The notes under the pieces are model-generated. The model ran no database searches, was not told where the DNA came from, and saw only the letters and a list, made by a program, of their open reading frames with translations. The translations under genes were made by a program, and so were the position numbers. 64,000 bases of DNA from JALYXV01 sp963791545 (GTDB taxonomy: Bacteria; Actinomycetota; Acidimicrobiia; Acidimicrobiales; Palsa-688): NCBI GenBank assembly GCA_963791545.1, contig CAWBSR010000003.1, forward strand, positions 185,096 to 249,095, written 5' to 3'. Positions 7,673 through 15,940 of the stretch are shown piece after piece (position 1 is the stretch's first letter; every line of letters begins with the position of its first letter).

Positions 7673-9244
7673 ATGACCCTGGTCTTCCGGGGCCGGGACC
7701 CATCGGCCGCCATCGCGGTTTCCGGCGGGACGATCCGAGCCCTGGGGGCGGAGGCCCTCGCTGTGGGCCGAGGAACGGCTGTCGACATCGGCGATGGCGT
7801 CATCCTCCCCGCGTTCCGCGACGGCCACCTGCACCCCCTGTACGGCGGCCTGGTTCGGCGAGGGGTGCCGCTCACGGGGTCTTCATCGGTCCCGGAGCTG
7901 CTGCGCCGGGTCGCCGACTACGCCCGGGCCCATTCCGAGCGACGCTGGATCACCGGGGCCGGGTATGACCCATCCCTCCTGCCGGGCGGCCAGGGCACGT
8001 CGGCCCAGCTCGACGCCGTGGTCGCCGACCGGCCGGTGCTCCTGTGGGCAGCCGACCTTCACTCGGCGTGGGCCAACTCCGCCGCCCTGGCCCGAGCCGG
8101 CGTCACCGCGGCCACACCTGACCCGGTGGGCGGCCGCTACGTTCGCGGGCCCGACGGCACGCCGACCGGGGCTCTACTCGAGGCGGCGGCCCAGGCGGTG
8201 GACAACCACACCCCCCGCGCCACCGGAGCCGAGAAGGCGGAAGCCCTGCAGTCGTCGCTGCAGGAGATGGTCGCCAATGGCATCGTCTGGGGACTCGACG
8301 CGTCGGTGGCGCCGAGTGACGTGCCGGTGTACCGCCGCCTGGCGGCAGCCGGCCAACTGCCGTGCCGGATGGCGCTGGCGCTCAAGGCGGATCCGGACCG
8401 CTGGCGAAACCAGCAACCGGATTTCCGCGCCATCCGGGCCGAGGTCGGCGCCCGGCCGGGGCAGGCGCTGTCGGCGCCGACCGTGAAGTTCTTCGCCGAC
8501 GGCGTTCTCGAGGCGGGCACCGCCGATCTCGGCCAGCCCTATGCCGACGACTGCTGCTCGCACGGCATCGCCAACTGGCCCCACCAGGATCTGGCCGAGG
8601 CGGTGACGGCCTTCGACGGCGACGGCTTCGGTATTCACGTTCACGCGATCGGCGACGGCGCGGTCCGCTCGGCGCTAGATGCCATCGCCCGGGCGGAGGA
8701 GGTGAATGGGCCCCGTGACCGCCGGGCGGTCATCGCCCACGCCCAGTTGGTCCACCCCGACGACCGGGAGCGGTTTCGTCGTCACGGCGTGATCGCCAAC
8801 TTCCAACCGCTGTGGGCGCAGCGCGACCGGGTCATGTCGGCCCTGACCGAGCCTCGGCTGGGCCGCGAGCGCAGCGCCTGGCAGTACCCGATCGGCGACC
8901 TCGATCGGCTGGGCGCCATCAGCTTCGGCAGCGACTGGCCGGTCTCGTCGATGCGGCCCCTCGACGGCCTGGCGGTGGCCGTGAGCCGCCAGACCCGGGA
9001 CGGGCAGCCTCCCGGCGGGTGGCTGCCCGAGCAGCGACTGTCCGTCGACCGGGCTTTTGCCGCCTACACCGAGGGCGTCGCCTACCAGGCGTTCGAGGAC
9101 TCACTGACGGGCCGCATTGCGGTCGGCCAGCGGGCCGATCTGTGCCTGCTGGATGCCGATCCCCGGACCCTGCCGCCATCGGAGTGGGCCGGGATCGCGG
9201 TACTCGGGACCTGGTCAGGCGGCGACGAGGTGTTCCGGGCCTAG
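7673..9244 (+). CDS. Amidohydrolase 3 family metal-dependent hydrolase (YtcJ-like)
   Basis: A 523-residue TIM-barrel amidohydrolase. The N-terminal metal motif is FRDGHLHP, the carboxylate-lysine region is PTVKFFADGV, the middle histidines are in HVHAIGDGAVRSALD, and the C-terminal aspartate is in SFGSDWPVSSMRPL. A β-sandwich composite site made of N- and C-terminal ends is present, with TGRIAVGQRADLCLLD near the end. The family hydrolyses N-acyl or exocyclic amide and formyl groups on varied substrates; no specific one can be assigned. ATG 7673 follows GGCGGG. No signal peptide. Confidence 0.92.
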   Translation: MTLVFRGRDPSAAIAVSGGTIRALGAEALAVGRGTAVDIGDGVILPAFRDGHLHPLYGGLVRRGVPLTGSSSVPELLRRVADYARAHSERRWITGAGYDPSLLPGGQGTSAQLDAVVADRPVLLWAADLHSAWANSAALARAGVTAATPDPVGGRYVRGPDGTPTGALLEAAAQAVDNHTPRATGAEKAEALQSSLQEMVANGIVWGLDASVAPSDVPVYRRLAAAGQLPCRMALALKADPDRWRNQQPDFRAIRAEVGARPGQALSAPTVKFFADGVLEAGTADLGQPYADDCCSHGIANWPHQDLAEAVTAFDGDGFGIHVHAIGDGAVRSALDAIARAEEVNGPRDRRAVIAHAQLVHPDDRERFRRHGVIANFQPLWAQRDRVMSALTEPRLGRERSAWQYPIGDLDRLGAISFGSDWPVSSMRPLDGLAVAVSRQTRDGQPPGGWLPEQRLSVDRAFAAYTEGVAYQAFEDSLTGRIAVGQRADLCLLDADPRTLPPSEWAGIAVLGTWSGGDEVFRA

Positions 9245-9304
9245 CCCGCGATCAACGCGGGGGTGCTCCGGGCGTGAGGCCAGGGCGGGATCTACGCTGC
9301 GGGC

Positions 9305-9931
9305 GTGGCTGACGATTGGGTAACCGCGGATCGAGGGGGGGCGCCGACCGAGTACCAGTCGGGCGCCGAGATCGAGCAGTACCTCGATGCCATGCGGGAG
9401 CGGGACCCGGGCTGGGCGCTGGGGTCGTTCCTGCGGGAGTGCCAGGGCGTGTTCGAAGACGTCACCATCAACTGGTCGAAGCTGGACGCCGACGCCAGCC
9501 GCCCGTGGATGCTCGACGAGCTGTGGGACGCCCACCGCGAGGGTATCGACGCCATGCGCAACCAGGACTTGCGCCCGGTCGTGGAACACCTGGCGGTCGA
9601 GGACTCCCGCGTCACCGGGGCGTGGTTGGAGGACGGCTGGGACTGCATCCTGGTGCGCTTCACGGCCCGGAGCACCGACTACAAGGTGAACCTGTTCCAC
9701 AAGAAGGTCGGTGACAAGCATGAGCGGAGCTGGTTGGAGGAGTGGACCTTCGCCAAAGAGGAGAGCGACCTGACCCCGGCGTCCGTGCCCCCAGGAGCGG
9801 AATGCCCGACCTGCGGGGCCCCCGGCGACGGGTCCACCCGGTGCCACTACTGCGGCCAGCTGCGCACCGATGGACGGGGATTCCGCGACGTGTGGAAGGC
9901 GGCTTCCATCGAAGAACTCCAGGACCGCTGA
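9305..9931 (+). CDS. Tim44-like domain protein with zinc ribbon
   Basis: A 208-residue soluble protein starting at GTG 9305. Residues ~20-155 have the layout of a Tim44-like domain: an aromatic first helix pair, LDELWDAHREGIDAM, then a β-rich part ending in SWLEEWTFAK, which matches the family's conserved E-x-W-T-F. Residues ~167-185 hold a zinc ribbon of the form CPTCG-CHYCG. In actinobacteria such proteins are uncharacterised; the domain is a lipid or peptide-binding NTF2-like fold in mitochondria. It is followed directly by a good terminator, so this gene ends a transcript. Function unknown. Confidence 0.75.
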   Translation: MADDWVTADRGGAPTEYQSGAEIEQYLDAMRERDPGWALGSFLRECQGVFEDVTINWSKLDADASRPWMLDELWDAHREGIDAMRNQDLRPVVEHLAVEDSRVTGAWLEDGWDCILVRFTARSTDYKVNLFHKKVGDKHERSWLEEWTFAKEESDLTPASVPPGAECPTCGAPGDGSTRCHYCGQLRTDGRGFRDVWKAASIEELQDR

Positions 9932-9948
9932 CTGGGGACAGGTCGGTC

Positions 9949-9974
9949 GGGGCCGAGTGGTGCGGCCCCTTTTT
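9949..9974 (+). terminator. Rho-independent terminator
   Basis: GGGGCCG (9949-9955), a 7-nt loop, CGGCCCC (9963-9969), then TTTTT (9970-9974). It begins 18 bp after the Tim44-like gene and separates it from the convergent minus-strand cassette. Confidence 0.9.
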
Positions 9975-9987
9975 CCCCAGCCTCGGC

Positions 9988-10425
9988 TCAGCTGATGCAG
10001 GCGGCCACGATGACGCCGCTGGCGACGAGGCTGGCGGCCAGCACCCACGAACCCGGGTGGTCGACGGGATCGCAGCACACGTCGCCCACCTTCCCCGGCG
10101 TCAGCACGTCGAAGAGGATGTAGACGGCGGTCTGGAGCAGCACCCCGACCGCCCCGAAGATGGCGGTCGAGACGAGACCGAAGAGGAAGTCGTCGTTGGT
10201 GGAGAGGATGGCGGTGGCGATCACGATGCCCAGGCTGAGGATGGCGGCCGACGCCACCCGGGCTGCGTTGCGGTTGTGCTGGGTGTTGATCAGGTCGATC
10301 AACTTGCCGGGTGTGAACAGGTCGAGGACGTGGAACCCGATCGCCAGTAGGACGATGCCCACGCCGAGGAAGGCGAACGAGCGTCCGAGGCCGTGGCCGA
10401 TCGCGGTCCAGTCAGCGCTGGTCAT
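9988..10425 (-). CDS. DUF350 membrane protein (YjfL-like)
   Basis: A 145-residue protein with about four transmembrane helices. It is built as two similar halves, each containing a LD-LFTPGK or FD-VLTPGK motif, the internal duplication typical of DUF350. It is the last gene of a minus-strand cassette behind an ATP-grasp synthetase (17-bp gap) and a small lipoprotein. In E. coli the same three families are neighbours (yjfL, yjfM, yjfC). The role is unknown; the association suggests an envelope modification or stress function. ATG 10425 is preceded by CCAGGAGG. Confidence 0.88.
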   Translation of the reverse strand: MTSADWTAIGHGLGRSFAFLGVGIVLLAIGFHVLDLFTPGKLIDLINTQHNRNAARVASAAILSLGIVIATAILSTNDDFLFGLVSTAIFGAVGVLLQTAVYILFDVLTPGKVGDVCCDPVDHPGSWVLAASLVASGVIVAACIS

Positions 10426-10442
10426 TAGGTGCCTCCTGGCTC

Positions 10443-11651
10443 TCAGCCATCGATGAGGTGGGGGACGAAGCGGGACAGGTTGTTGGTGATGAGGGCGTCC
10501 GACTCGCGGACGCCGAGGCCGGCCGGCTGGCCGTCGACGACCCAGACGCCGAGCACGGGATGGGCGCCGTCGAAGTCGGGGAGGGCGGCCAACTGCTGGT
10601 GAACGAACCCTTCGGCGCCGTATTCCTGGTCGGGGCCCTGGCTCAAGACTTGGCCGCCCTGGACCAGGGTCACGTTGGCACCCTCACGTCCGAGCAGGGG
10701 CTTGCTGGCGTAGTCGACCAGGTCATGGGGGCCGTCCAGGTAGGCAGGCAGGAGGTTCGGGTGACCGGGCGCGATCTCCCACATGGCCGCCAGGAGGGCC
10801 TTGTTGGACCACAGCATCTTCCAGATGGGCTCGACCCAGATCGTGCCCCGGCCGTGGTAGGGGTCGGGTTGGCGGACCGGGTCGATCCAGAGGGTCTCCA
10901 GGGCGAACATGCCGAAGGGGTCGTCGAGGGCCCACTCCCAGGGATAGAGCTTGAACAGCATGCGGACCGGGGCGTTCTCGAGGTCCACGAAGCGCTCGTT
11001 GTCGTAGTCCCAGCCGAGTTCTTCGATCGGGAGAAGGACGACGTCCAAGCCGGCTTGGCGGGCCGTCTCGGCGAGGTAGCCGACGTTCATCATGTCCTCC
11101 CCGGATTCCTCGGCCTCGGTCCAGCAGACGTGGATGGGGCCGTCGGGTTTCCAGGAGTCGGCGATGTCGCGCCATTTGGCGACCAGGCGATCGTGGATCG
11201 AGTTCCACTGGTCGGCGGCCGGGAAGCGGTCCTCCAGCCAGAACCACTGGATAGCGGCCGCCTCGAGGAGGCTGGTGGGAGTATCGGCATTGAACTCGAG
11301 CAGCTTGGCGGGGCCGTTACCGTCGTAGCAGAGGTCGAAGCGGCCGTAAAGGGAGGGGGGTTCTGTTTCCCAGCTGCGGCGGACCAGGGCGTGGGCGTCG
11401 GCCGGGACGCCCATGCGCTGCAGCCAGCCCCGGCTCAGCATGTGGTCGCCGGCCGCAATGCAGAGGTCCCAGAGGTCGCCGGCCGCGTGTTCGAGCTGCT
11501 CGATCTCGTCGAGGGCGAAGGCGTAGCAGGCCGACTCGTACCAGTACGGGGTCAGCGACCCGTCGGGACGCTCGGTCCAGCAGTACACGAGGCCCTGCTC
11601 GGCCACGATGTCGACCCAGTCGGGGCGGGGATCCAGGGTCCGGCGTTCCAT
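10443..11651 (-). CDS. Glutathionylspermidine synthase-like ATP-grasp protein (YjfC-like)
   Basis: A 402-residue protein matching the C-terminal amidase-less synthetase half of glutathionylspermidine synthase. Visible motifs are RFDLCYDGNGPAKLLEFNAD near the N-terminal third, WIEPIWK-like VEPIWKMLWSNKALL, and KPLLGREGANV (the ATP-grasp Lys-loop). The frame is open up to 12017 but ATG 11651 is the family start and the upstream part overlaps the lipoprotein gene. Stand-alone synthetases of this kind do not necessarily make glutathionylspermidine, and actinobacteria normally lack glutathione, so the true ligation (amino acid or peptide to an amine) is open. Confidence 0.9.
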   Translation of the reverse strand: MERRTLDPRPDWVDIVAEQGLVYCWTERPDGSLTPYWYESACYAFALDEIEQLEHAAGDLWDLCIAAGDHMLSRGWLQRMGVPADAHALVRRSWETEPPSLYGRFDLCYDGNGPAKLLEFNADTPTSLLEAAAIQWFWLEDRFPAADQWNSIHDRLVAKWRDIADSWKPDGPIHVCWTEAEESGEDMMNVGYLAETARQAGLDVVLLPIEELGWDYDNERFVDLENAPVRMLFKLYPWEWALDDPFGMFALETLWIDPVRQPDPYHGRGTIWVEPIWKMLWSNKALLAAMWEIAPGHPNLLPAYLDGPHDLVDYASKPLLGREGANVTLVQGGQVLSQGPDQEYGAEGFVHQQLAALPDFDGAHPVLGVWVVDGQPAGLGVRESDALITNNLSRFVPHLIDG

Positions 11652-11668
11652 TGGGCTCGACTGTCCGC

Positions 11669-11986
11669 CTATCCGCCCGAGGAGTGGCCGCCGAAGCCGC
11701 CCCGGCCGACGTGGGAGGCGGAACGCGAGCTGGACCCCGACGAATGGGAGGTGAAGCTGCCGCCGGAGATGTGGCTGCCGATGCCGCCGCCGCCCCCGTT
11801 GTAGTAGTAGTACCGCCCGATCCCGCCCGCCCGGCGGCACTCGAGTTCCGCGATGACGTTCTGGCGGGCGTCGACACAGACCCGGCGCTGCGAGCCCGGC
11901 AGGTGGCTGCACGATGCCAGCAAAGTGGCCGCCAGGACGGTGAGGGTCGGCACGGCGACCGACGAACTCCGCAAATGCCCTTTCAT
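11669..11986 (-). CDS. Small Gly/Ser-rich lipoprotein (YjfM/DUF1190-like)
   Basis: A 105-residue protein starting at ATG 11986, 7 nt after GGGGG; a GTG at 11998 is the alternative. An N-terminal signal with lipobox LLASC places the mature lipoprotein outside the membrane. The mature part has two cysteines (RRVCVD, ELECRR), a YYYY tract and a C-terminal half of almost only Gly, Ser, His and Phe. This composition recalls DUF1190 proteins such as YjfM/YgiB, the known companion of YjfC-like synthetases. It is the first gene of the three-gene minus cassette, with a 17-bp gap to the synthetase. Assignment rests on context and composition. Confidence 0.65.
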   Translation of the reverse strand: MKGHLRSSSVAVPTLTVLAATLLASCSHLPGSQRRVCVDARQNVIAELECRRAGGIGRYYYYNGGGGGIGSHISGGSFTSHSSGSSSRSASHVGRGGFGGHSSGG

Positions 11987-12143
11987 TTCTGCCCCCACAG
12001 GAGTCCGAGGCTACCAACAGGATGCTTCAGTTGTCGGGCTTGTGGGAGCCGGGGTCTCGTCACCCGGAGCTTGCTGGGTTCCGCCGGCAACCCGCGCCGC
12101 CCCGACGTTGCCGAGAAGCCCGCTGGTAGAGTGCACCGGCCCA

Positions 12144-12217
12144 GCGCTCGTAGCTCAACGGATTAGAGCATCTGACTACGGATCAGAAGGTTGGGGGTTC
12201 GAATCCCTCCGAGCGCG
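12144..12217 (+). tRNA. tRNA-Arg (anticodon ACG)
   Basis: A complete cloverleaf. Acceptor GCGCTCG pairs with CGAGCGC, the D arm is GCTC/GAGC, the anticodon stem TCTGA/TCAGA encloses the loop CTACGGA, and the T arm loop is TTCGAAT. The anticodon ACG (inosine-34 after editing) reads CGU/CGC/CGA. CCA is not encoded. Its 3' half from 12175 onward is the attachment site of the element described below. Confidence 0.97.
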
Positions 12218-12224
12218 CAGAGAA
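12175..12224 (+). repeat. attL: 50-bp direct repeat, copy 1, within tRNA-Arg
   Basis: Identical over 50 bp to 16862-16911. It begins in the anticodon loop region (ACTACGGATC) and runs 7 nt past the tRNA end. The bases just outside differ (G versus A to the left, C versus G to the right), so the limits are sharp. Confidence 0.95.
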
Positions 12225-12302
12225 CATGGCTGCTAGCGAGCCATTTTCGTGCCGCGACCTGGTTGGGATCCGCATGATGTCCCTACTTCCGGCCCTACAT
12301 TC

Positions 12303-12335
12303 GTGCCCGTGACAGTGCCCGTGACAGTGCCCGTG
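12303..12335 (+). repeat. 12-bp tandem repeat between attL and the integrase
   Basis: The unit GTGCCCGTGACA occurs at 12303-12314 and 12315-12326, with a partial third copy GTGCCCGTG at 12327-12335. It sits ~80 bp from the attachment core and just before the integrase start. Short direct repeats in this place can be arm-type integrase or excisionase sites; that role is inferred from position. Confidence 0.7.
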
Positions 12336-12340
12336 CGTGA

Positions 12341-13519
12341 TTGGCGAACGGGTTCGGTGCGCGACGGCCGGGCGTCTGGGAGATCCGGGTCACTGTCGCA
12401 ACTGACCCCCTTACTGGTCGTGCCATTCAGCGCTCGTTCACCTTTCGAGGTGACGAGGCCGACGCGGTGGCGCTCTGTGGTCAGCTGGCCTGGGAGTACT
12501 CGTCCCGACGGGTCGAGGTTCAGGCTGCGCCGTTCATCACCGTGATCGAGTTGCTCGACCGCTGGCTTGGCTCGGATCACGAGTGGCGGCCCTCGACTTG
12601 GTCAAGCTACCGCTCGAATGTCCGGGCATTGCAGTCGGATCCGGTCGGGGGGTTTCGGGTCGCCCGCCTCGACCCGCCGGTGGTGCGGGCTGCGATTGGC
12701 AGGTGGCGGGCGGCTGGGGTAACGCCGTCTGTGATCTCTGGACGGTTCCGGACTCTCAGAGCTGCGCTGGGGTGGGCTTACGAACACCGGATAGTGGACA
12801 TCAACCCGATCGGCTCCATGCGCGGACCCCCTCGGCCCCCGCCGCGCCTCCACGCGCCGGGAGTCCAGGTGGTCCGATTGGTCCGCCACGCTGAACATGT
12901 CGTGGAGAAGGCCAGGGCCGATGAGGCGCGCTCGGACAGTGCGGTCAAGACGATCCATCGAGCCGAGCAACTAATTCTTCTGGTCCGTCTGGCGGCGGAC
13001 ACGGGCGCCCGGCGGGGCGAGCTCGCCGCGCTCAAGATCGGGGACCTCGATGGCCGGGTCCTGCACATCGCCCGGGGTGCTTCGATGGAGCAGATCGGCC
13101 CAACCAAGACCGGACGAACCCGCAGGCTGACCGTCGGTACAACAACCGCAACCCTGTGGCACGACATGGTGGACACCTGGAGGGGCCGTCTGCCCGATGG
13201 CGTAGAGCTGGGAGAGTGGTTGTTCTCGGCCGACCTCACGCACCGGAGCCGGCTCACCACCTCGTACCTGGCTCACCTCTTTGGCCAACTACGAGACGAG
13301 GCGGGAGTGCCGTCGGTGACCATGCATCGCCTGCGCCACAGCGTCGCGACATTTCTGGTGGACCGCGGTGACATCCTCAAGGCCCAACAACGACTCGGGC
13401 ACAAAGACCCTTCCACCACTCTTCGCAACTACGCGCACGCGCTCCCCCTTGAAGACCAAGAGGTTGCCGACGCTCTCGACGCCATGCTCGGCCGTGCCGA
13501 ACGCGAACAGTCGAGGTAG
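12341..13519 (+). CDS. Tyrosine recombinase / integrase of the tRNA-Arg element
   Basis: A 392-residue integrase. An in-frame stop lies directly before TTG 12341, so this is the earliest start. An N-terminal arm-binding domain (~1-55, with FTFRGDEADAVAL) is followed by a SAM-like core-binding domain (~60-150). The catalytic domain has Arg in DTGARRGELAALKIGDL, HRLRHSVATFLVDRG (His-x-x-Arg), LGHKDPSTTLRNYAH with the second His and the nucleophile Tyr. All catalytic residues are present, so it should be active. It points away from the tRNA and probably forms an operon with the primase-helicase 11 bp downstream. No excisionase gene was recognised. Confidence 0.95.
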   Translation: MANGFGARRPGVWEIRVTVATDPLTGRAIQRSFTFRGDEADAVALCGQLAWEYSSRRVEVQAAPFITVIELLDRWLGSDHEWRPSTWSSYRSNVRALQSDPVGGFRVARLDPPVVRAAIGRWRAAGVTPSVISGRFRTLRAALGWAYEHRIVDINPIGSMRGPPRPPPRLHAPGVQVVRLVRHAEHVVEKARADEARSDSAVKTIHRAEQLILLVRLAADTGARRGELAALKIGDLDGRVLHIARGASMEQIGPTKTGRTRRLTVGTTTATLWHDMVDTWRGRLPDGVELGEWLFSADLTHRSRLTTSYLAHLFGQLRDEAGVPSVTMHRLRHSVATFLVDRGDILKAQQRLGHKDPSTTLRNYAHALPLEDQEVADALDAMLGRAEREQSR

Positions 13520-13530
13520 AGGCCGAGCCC

Positions 13531-15909
13531 ATGTCGGATTCCGGGGACTTGGGTGAGCGGCAGGTAGCTATGGATGCGGAGCTGGCGGAGCTGCGCGAGG
13601 AGAACGCCAGGCTGCGAGGTCTGCTCGGGCTGGACGACCGATCTGGCCGCCAAAGGACACAGGTATGGAAGCCGACCCTCTTTCCGAGCGTCGCCACAGC
13701 GACCCCGGTCGCGGTGAGCGTCGACCGTCACTCGACGCCAGAGGTCAAGATCGCCCTCTTCCGATCGTTGTTCGCGGGCCGAACTGATGTCTATGCCCTG
13801 CGGTGGGAGAACGAGAGGACCGGCAAGTCGGGCTGGGGACCGGCCGTCCGGGGAGGGTGGGCGAACGCTCGTGAGCCTGGGCGTGAATATCTCCCGTTTA
13901 CCGATGAGGTCATAGAAAGACATTTGGCGGGCGACATCCACGCCGGCCTTTATCCGCTGCAATACGGCGACACGAGCCGGCTGTTGGCGTGCGACTTCGA
14001 TGGCCCTGGGTGGACTCTGGACGCGCTCGCCTATCTTGATTCGGCCCATTCGGCGGGTATTCCGGCCGCGTTGGAGCGGTCCAGGTCCGGTGACGGCGGC
14101 CACGTTTGGGTGTTCTTCACCGGAAGCGTCCCTGCCGCGTCTGCCCGGAGGATCGGGGTTCACCTGCTGCGGGAGGCGATGACTATCAGAGCCGAGCTGG
14201 ACTTGGTGAGCTACGACCGGCTGTTTCCGGCTCAGGACTTCATGCCGAAAGGGTCCTTCGGCAACCTCATCGCCCTTCCTCTCCAGGGAGTTTGCCGTAA
14301 GCGCGGCACGACCCTGTTCCTCGATCCTGCCAGCCTCGAGCCATACGTCGACCAGTGGGCGTTCCTGTCTTCGGTCGAAGCGCTCACGACCCAATCCGCC
14401 ACCGACCTCGCCGAGGGGTTCGGGGAGTTGTCAACCGGACCGGACGTCGTCTCCTACCGGCACCCCATCTCGCTGCGGGCACCGAAGCCACCGGCGACGA
14501 TTGCCGCTCAGTCCGGGGCGATGCTGGCAATAGACCGGATCGGGATGCCCCCGGCACTGTTCGCCGCGCTTAAGCATCTGGCGTCGCTTCACAACCCGGA
14601 GTTTTACGAAAAGGAGAGGCTCCGCTTCTCGACGTGGGACACCCCCCGGTTCATCCGCTGCTATCGAGAAACCATCGACCGGCTGCTCCTCCCGCGCGGC
14701 CTCCGGGACAAGGCGGCCAGCATCGTCGCCGAGGCGGGAAGCGACTTGGTGATCACGGACCAGTGCGCCAACGCCACCCCGATCGCGGCCGAACTGGTGG
14801 CGACGCTGGCACCCCAGCAGAAGAAGGCGGCGGACGCCCTGGCTCGGCATCGCCTCGGGATGCTGGTCGCTCCGCCCGGCTCGGGCAAGACGGTGGTGGG
14901 CTGTGCTCTGATTGCGCGCCATCGGGTCCCGACCCTGGTAATCGTCGATCGCAAGCCGCTCGTCGAGCAGTGGCGGGTCCGACTGAGCACCCACCTGGAC
15001 CTCAAGGTCAAGCAGATCGGACAGCTCGGCGGCGGCCGCAACAAGGCAACCGGGATAGTGGACGTGGCGATGGTTCAGAGCCTCGCCCGACGCGACGACA
15101 TCGCGGAGCTCACCGCCGGCTACGGCATGGTCGTGGTCGACGAGTGCCACCACGTCCCCGCGGTCACCTTCGAGCGGGCGGTGCGGGAGATTGCTGTAAC
15201 ACGCTGGGTCGGCCTCACCGCCACCCCCTACCGCCGCGACGGCCTCCAGGCCATCATGGCTATGCACTGCGGCCCGCTCCGTCACACCATGGCCGCACCG
15301 GTCGGCGCGGCGCTGCATACCCTGGATCTGATCGTGCACGAGACTGGTTACCGGGTCGACGAGGAGGGCCAGCACATTCAGACGACCTTCCGAGGTCTGG
15401 TCGAGGACACCCGCCGTACCGCCGCGATCTGTTCCGACGTCGCGTGTTCGTCGAACGCCGGCCGCAACTGCCTCGTGCTTACCCGGTGGAAAGAACACCT
15501 CGACTCCATCACCGTGGCGCTCGCTGCCCGGGGCGTCGAGGCACTCGTGTTGCACGGCCAGATGGGCAAGAAAGCGCGAGCCGCCGTGATCGAACGCCTC
15601 GAGGCTCCATCAGATGGCGGTGCGGGTCTTGTCCTCGCGGCGACTGCCAGTTTGCTCGGGGAGGGATTCGACTGCCCGCCGCTCGACACTCTGTTCCTCG
15701 CCTTCCCGATCAGGTTCAAAGGCAGCGTCGTTCAATATGTCGGGCGGGTCCTTCGACCGACCGATACCAAGACCCGGGTCGAGGTTCACGACTACGTCGA
15801 CACGTCAGTCCCGGTCCTCGCCCGCATGCACGACGAGCGCCGCAGCGCCTATATCAGCCTTGGCTTCGATCTACCGAAGTCTCGACCGCCGAGCCATCGG
15901 TTGCGCTGA
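13531..15909 (+). CDS. TOTE-type archaeo-eukaryotic primase fused to SF2 helicase
   Basis: A 792-residue protein. Residues ~15-35 form a short Leu/Glu coiled coil (ELREENARLRGLLGL). Residues ~70-300 resemble the AEP primase of TOTE conflict systems: KIALFRSLFAGRTDVYALRW, GYP-like LYPLQYGD, the metal motif ACDFD (Asp155, Asp157) and SGDGGHVWVFF with His191. A linker containing NPEFY-RFSTWDTPRFI typical of this family leads into a helicase: Walker A PPGSGKT (448-454), DECHH (537-541), TATP (563-566), and motifs V-VI GEGFDCPPLD and QYVGRVLRP. No nuclease domain is evident. Known relatives sit on mobile elements and are thought to act in inter-element conflict or element DNA synthesis. ATG 13531 is 11 bp after the integrase stop. 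Confidence 0.88.
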   Translation: MSDSGDLGERQVAMDAELAELREENARLRGLLGLDDRSGRQRTQVWKPTLFPSVATATPVAVSVDRHSTPEVKIALFRSLFAGRTDVYALRWENERTGKSGWGPAVRGGWANAREPGREYLPFTDEVIERHLAGDIHAGLYPLQYGDTSRLLACDFDGPGWTLDALAYLDSAHSAGIPAALERSRSGDGGHVWVFFTGSVPAASARRIGVHLLREAMTIRAELDLVSYDRLFPAQDFMPKGSFGNLIALPLQGVCRKRGTTLFLDPASLEPYVDQWAFLSSVEALTTQSATDLAEGFGELSTGPDVVSYRHPISLRAPKPPATIAAQSGAMLAIDRIGMPPALFAALKHLASLHNPEFYEKERLRFSTWDTPRFIRCYRETIDRLLLPRGLRDKAASIVAEAGSDLVITDQCANATPIAAELVATLAPQQKKAADALARHRLGMLVAPPGSGKTVVGCALIARHRVPTLVIVDRKPLVEQWRVRLSTHLDLKVKQIGQLGGGRNKATGIVDVAMVQSLARRDDIAELTAGYGMVVVDECHHVPAVTFERAVREIAVTRWVGLTATPYRRDGLQAIMAMHCGPLRHTMAAPVGAALHTLDLIVHETGYRVDEEGQHIQTTFRGLVEDTRRTAAICSDVACSSNAGRNCLVLTRWKEHLDSITVALAARGVEALVLHGQMGKKARAAVIERLEAPSDGGAGLVLAATASLLGEGFDCPPLDTLFLAFPIRFKGSVVQYVGRVLRPTDTKTRVEVHDYVDTSVPVLARMHDERRSAYISLGFDLPKSRPPSHRLR

Positions 15910-15940
15910 CCCCGCCGGCGTCCTCTCCTCGTAGGGTCGT

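Noticed and set aside
7461..7676. 71-residue frame between the dehydrogenase and amidohydrolase genes
   Set aside because: It runs through the 17-bp inverted repeat and has no ribosome site or family resemblance.
10458..11804. 448-residue plus-strand open frame
   Set aside because: Antisense to the ATP-grasp synthetase gene; no domain seen.
12303..12335. CRISPR array
   Set aside because: Only two and a half adjoining 12-bp units without spacers.
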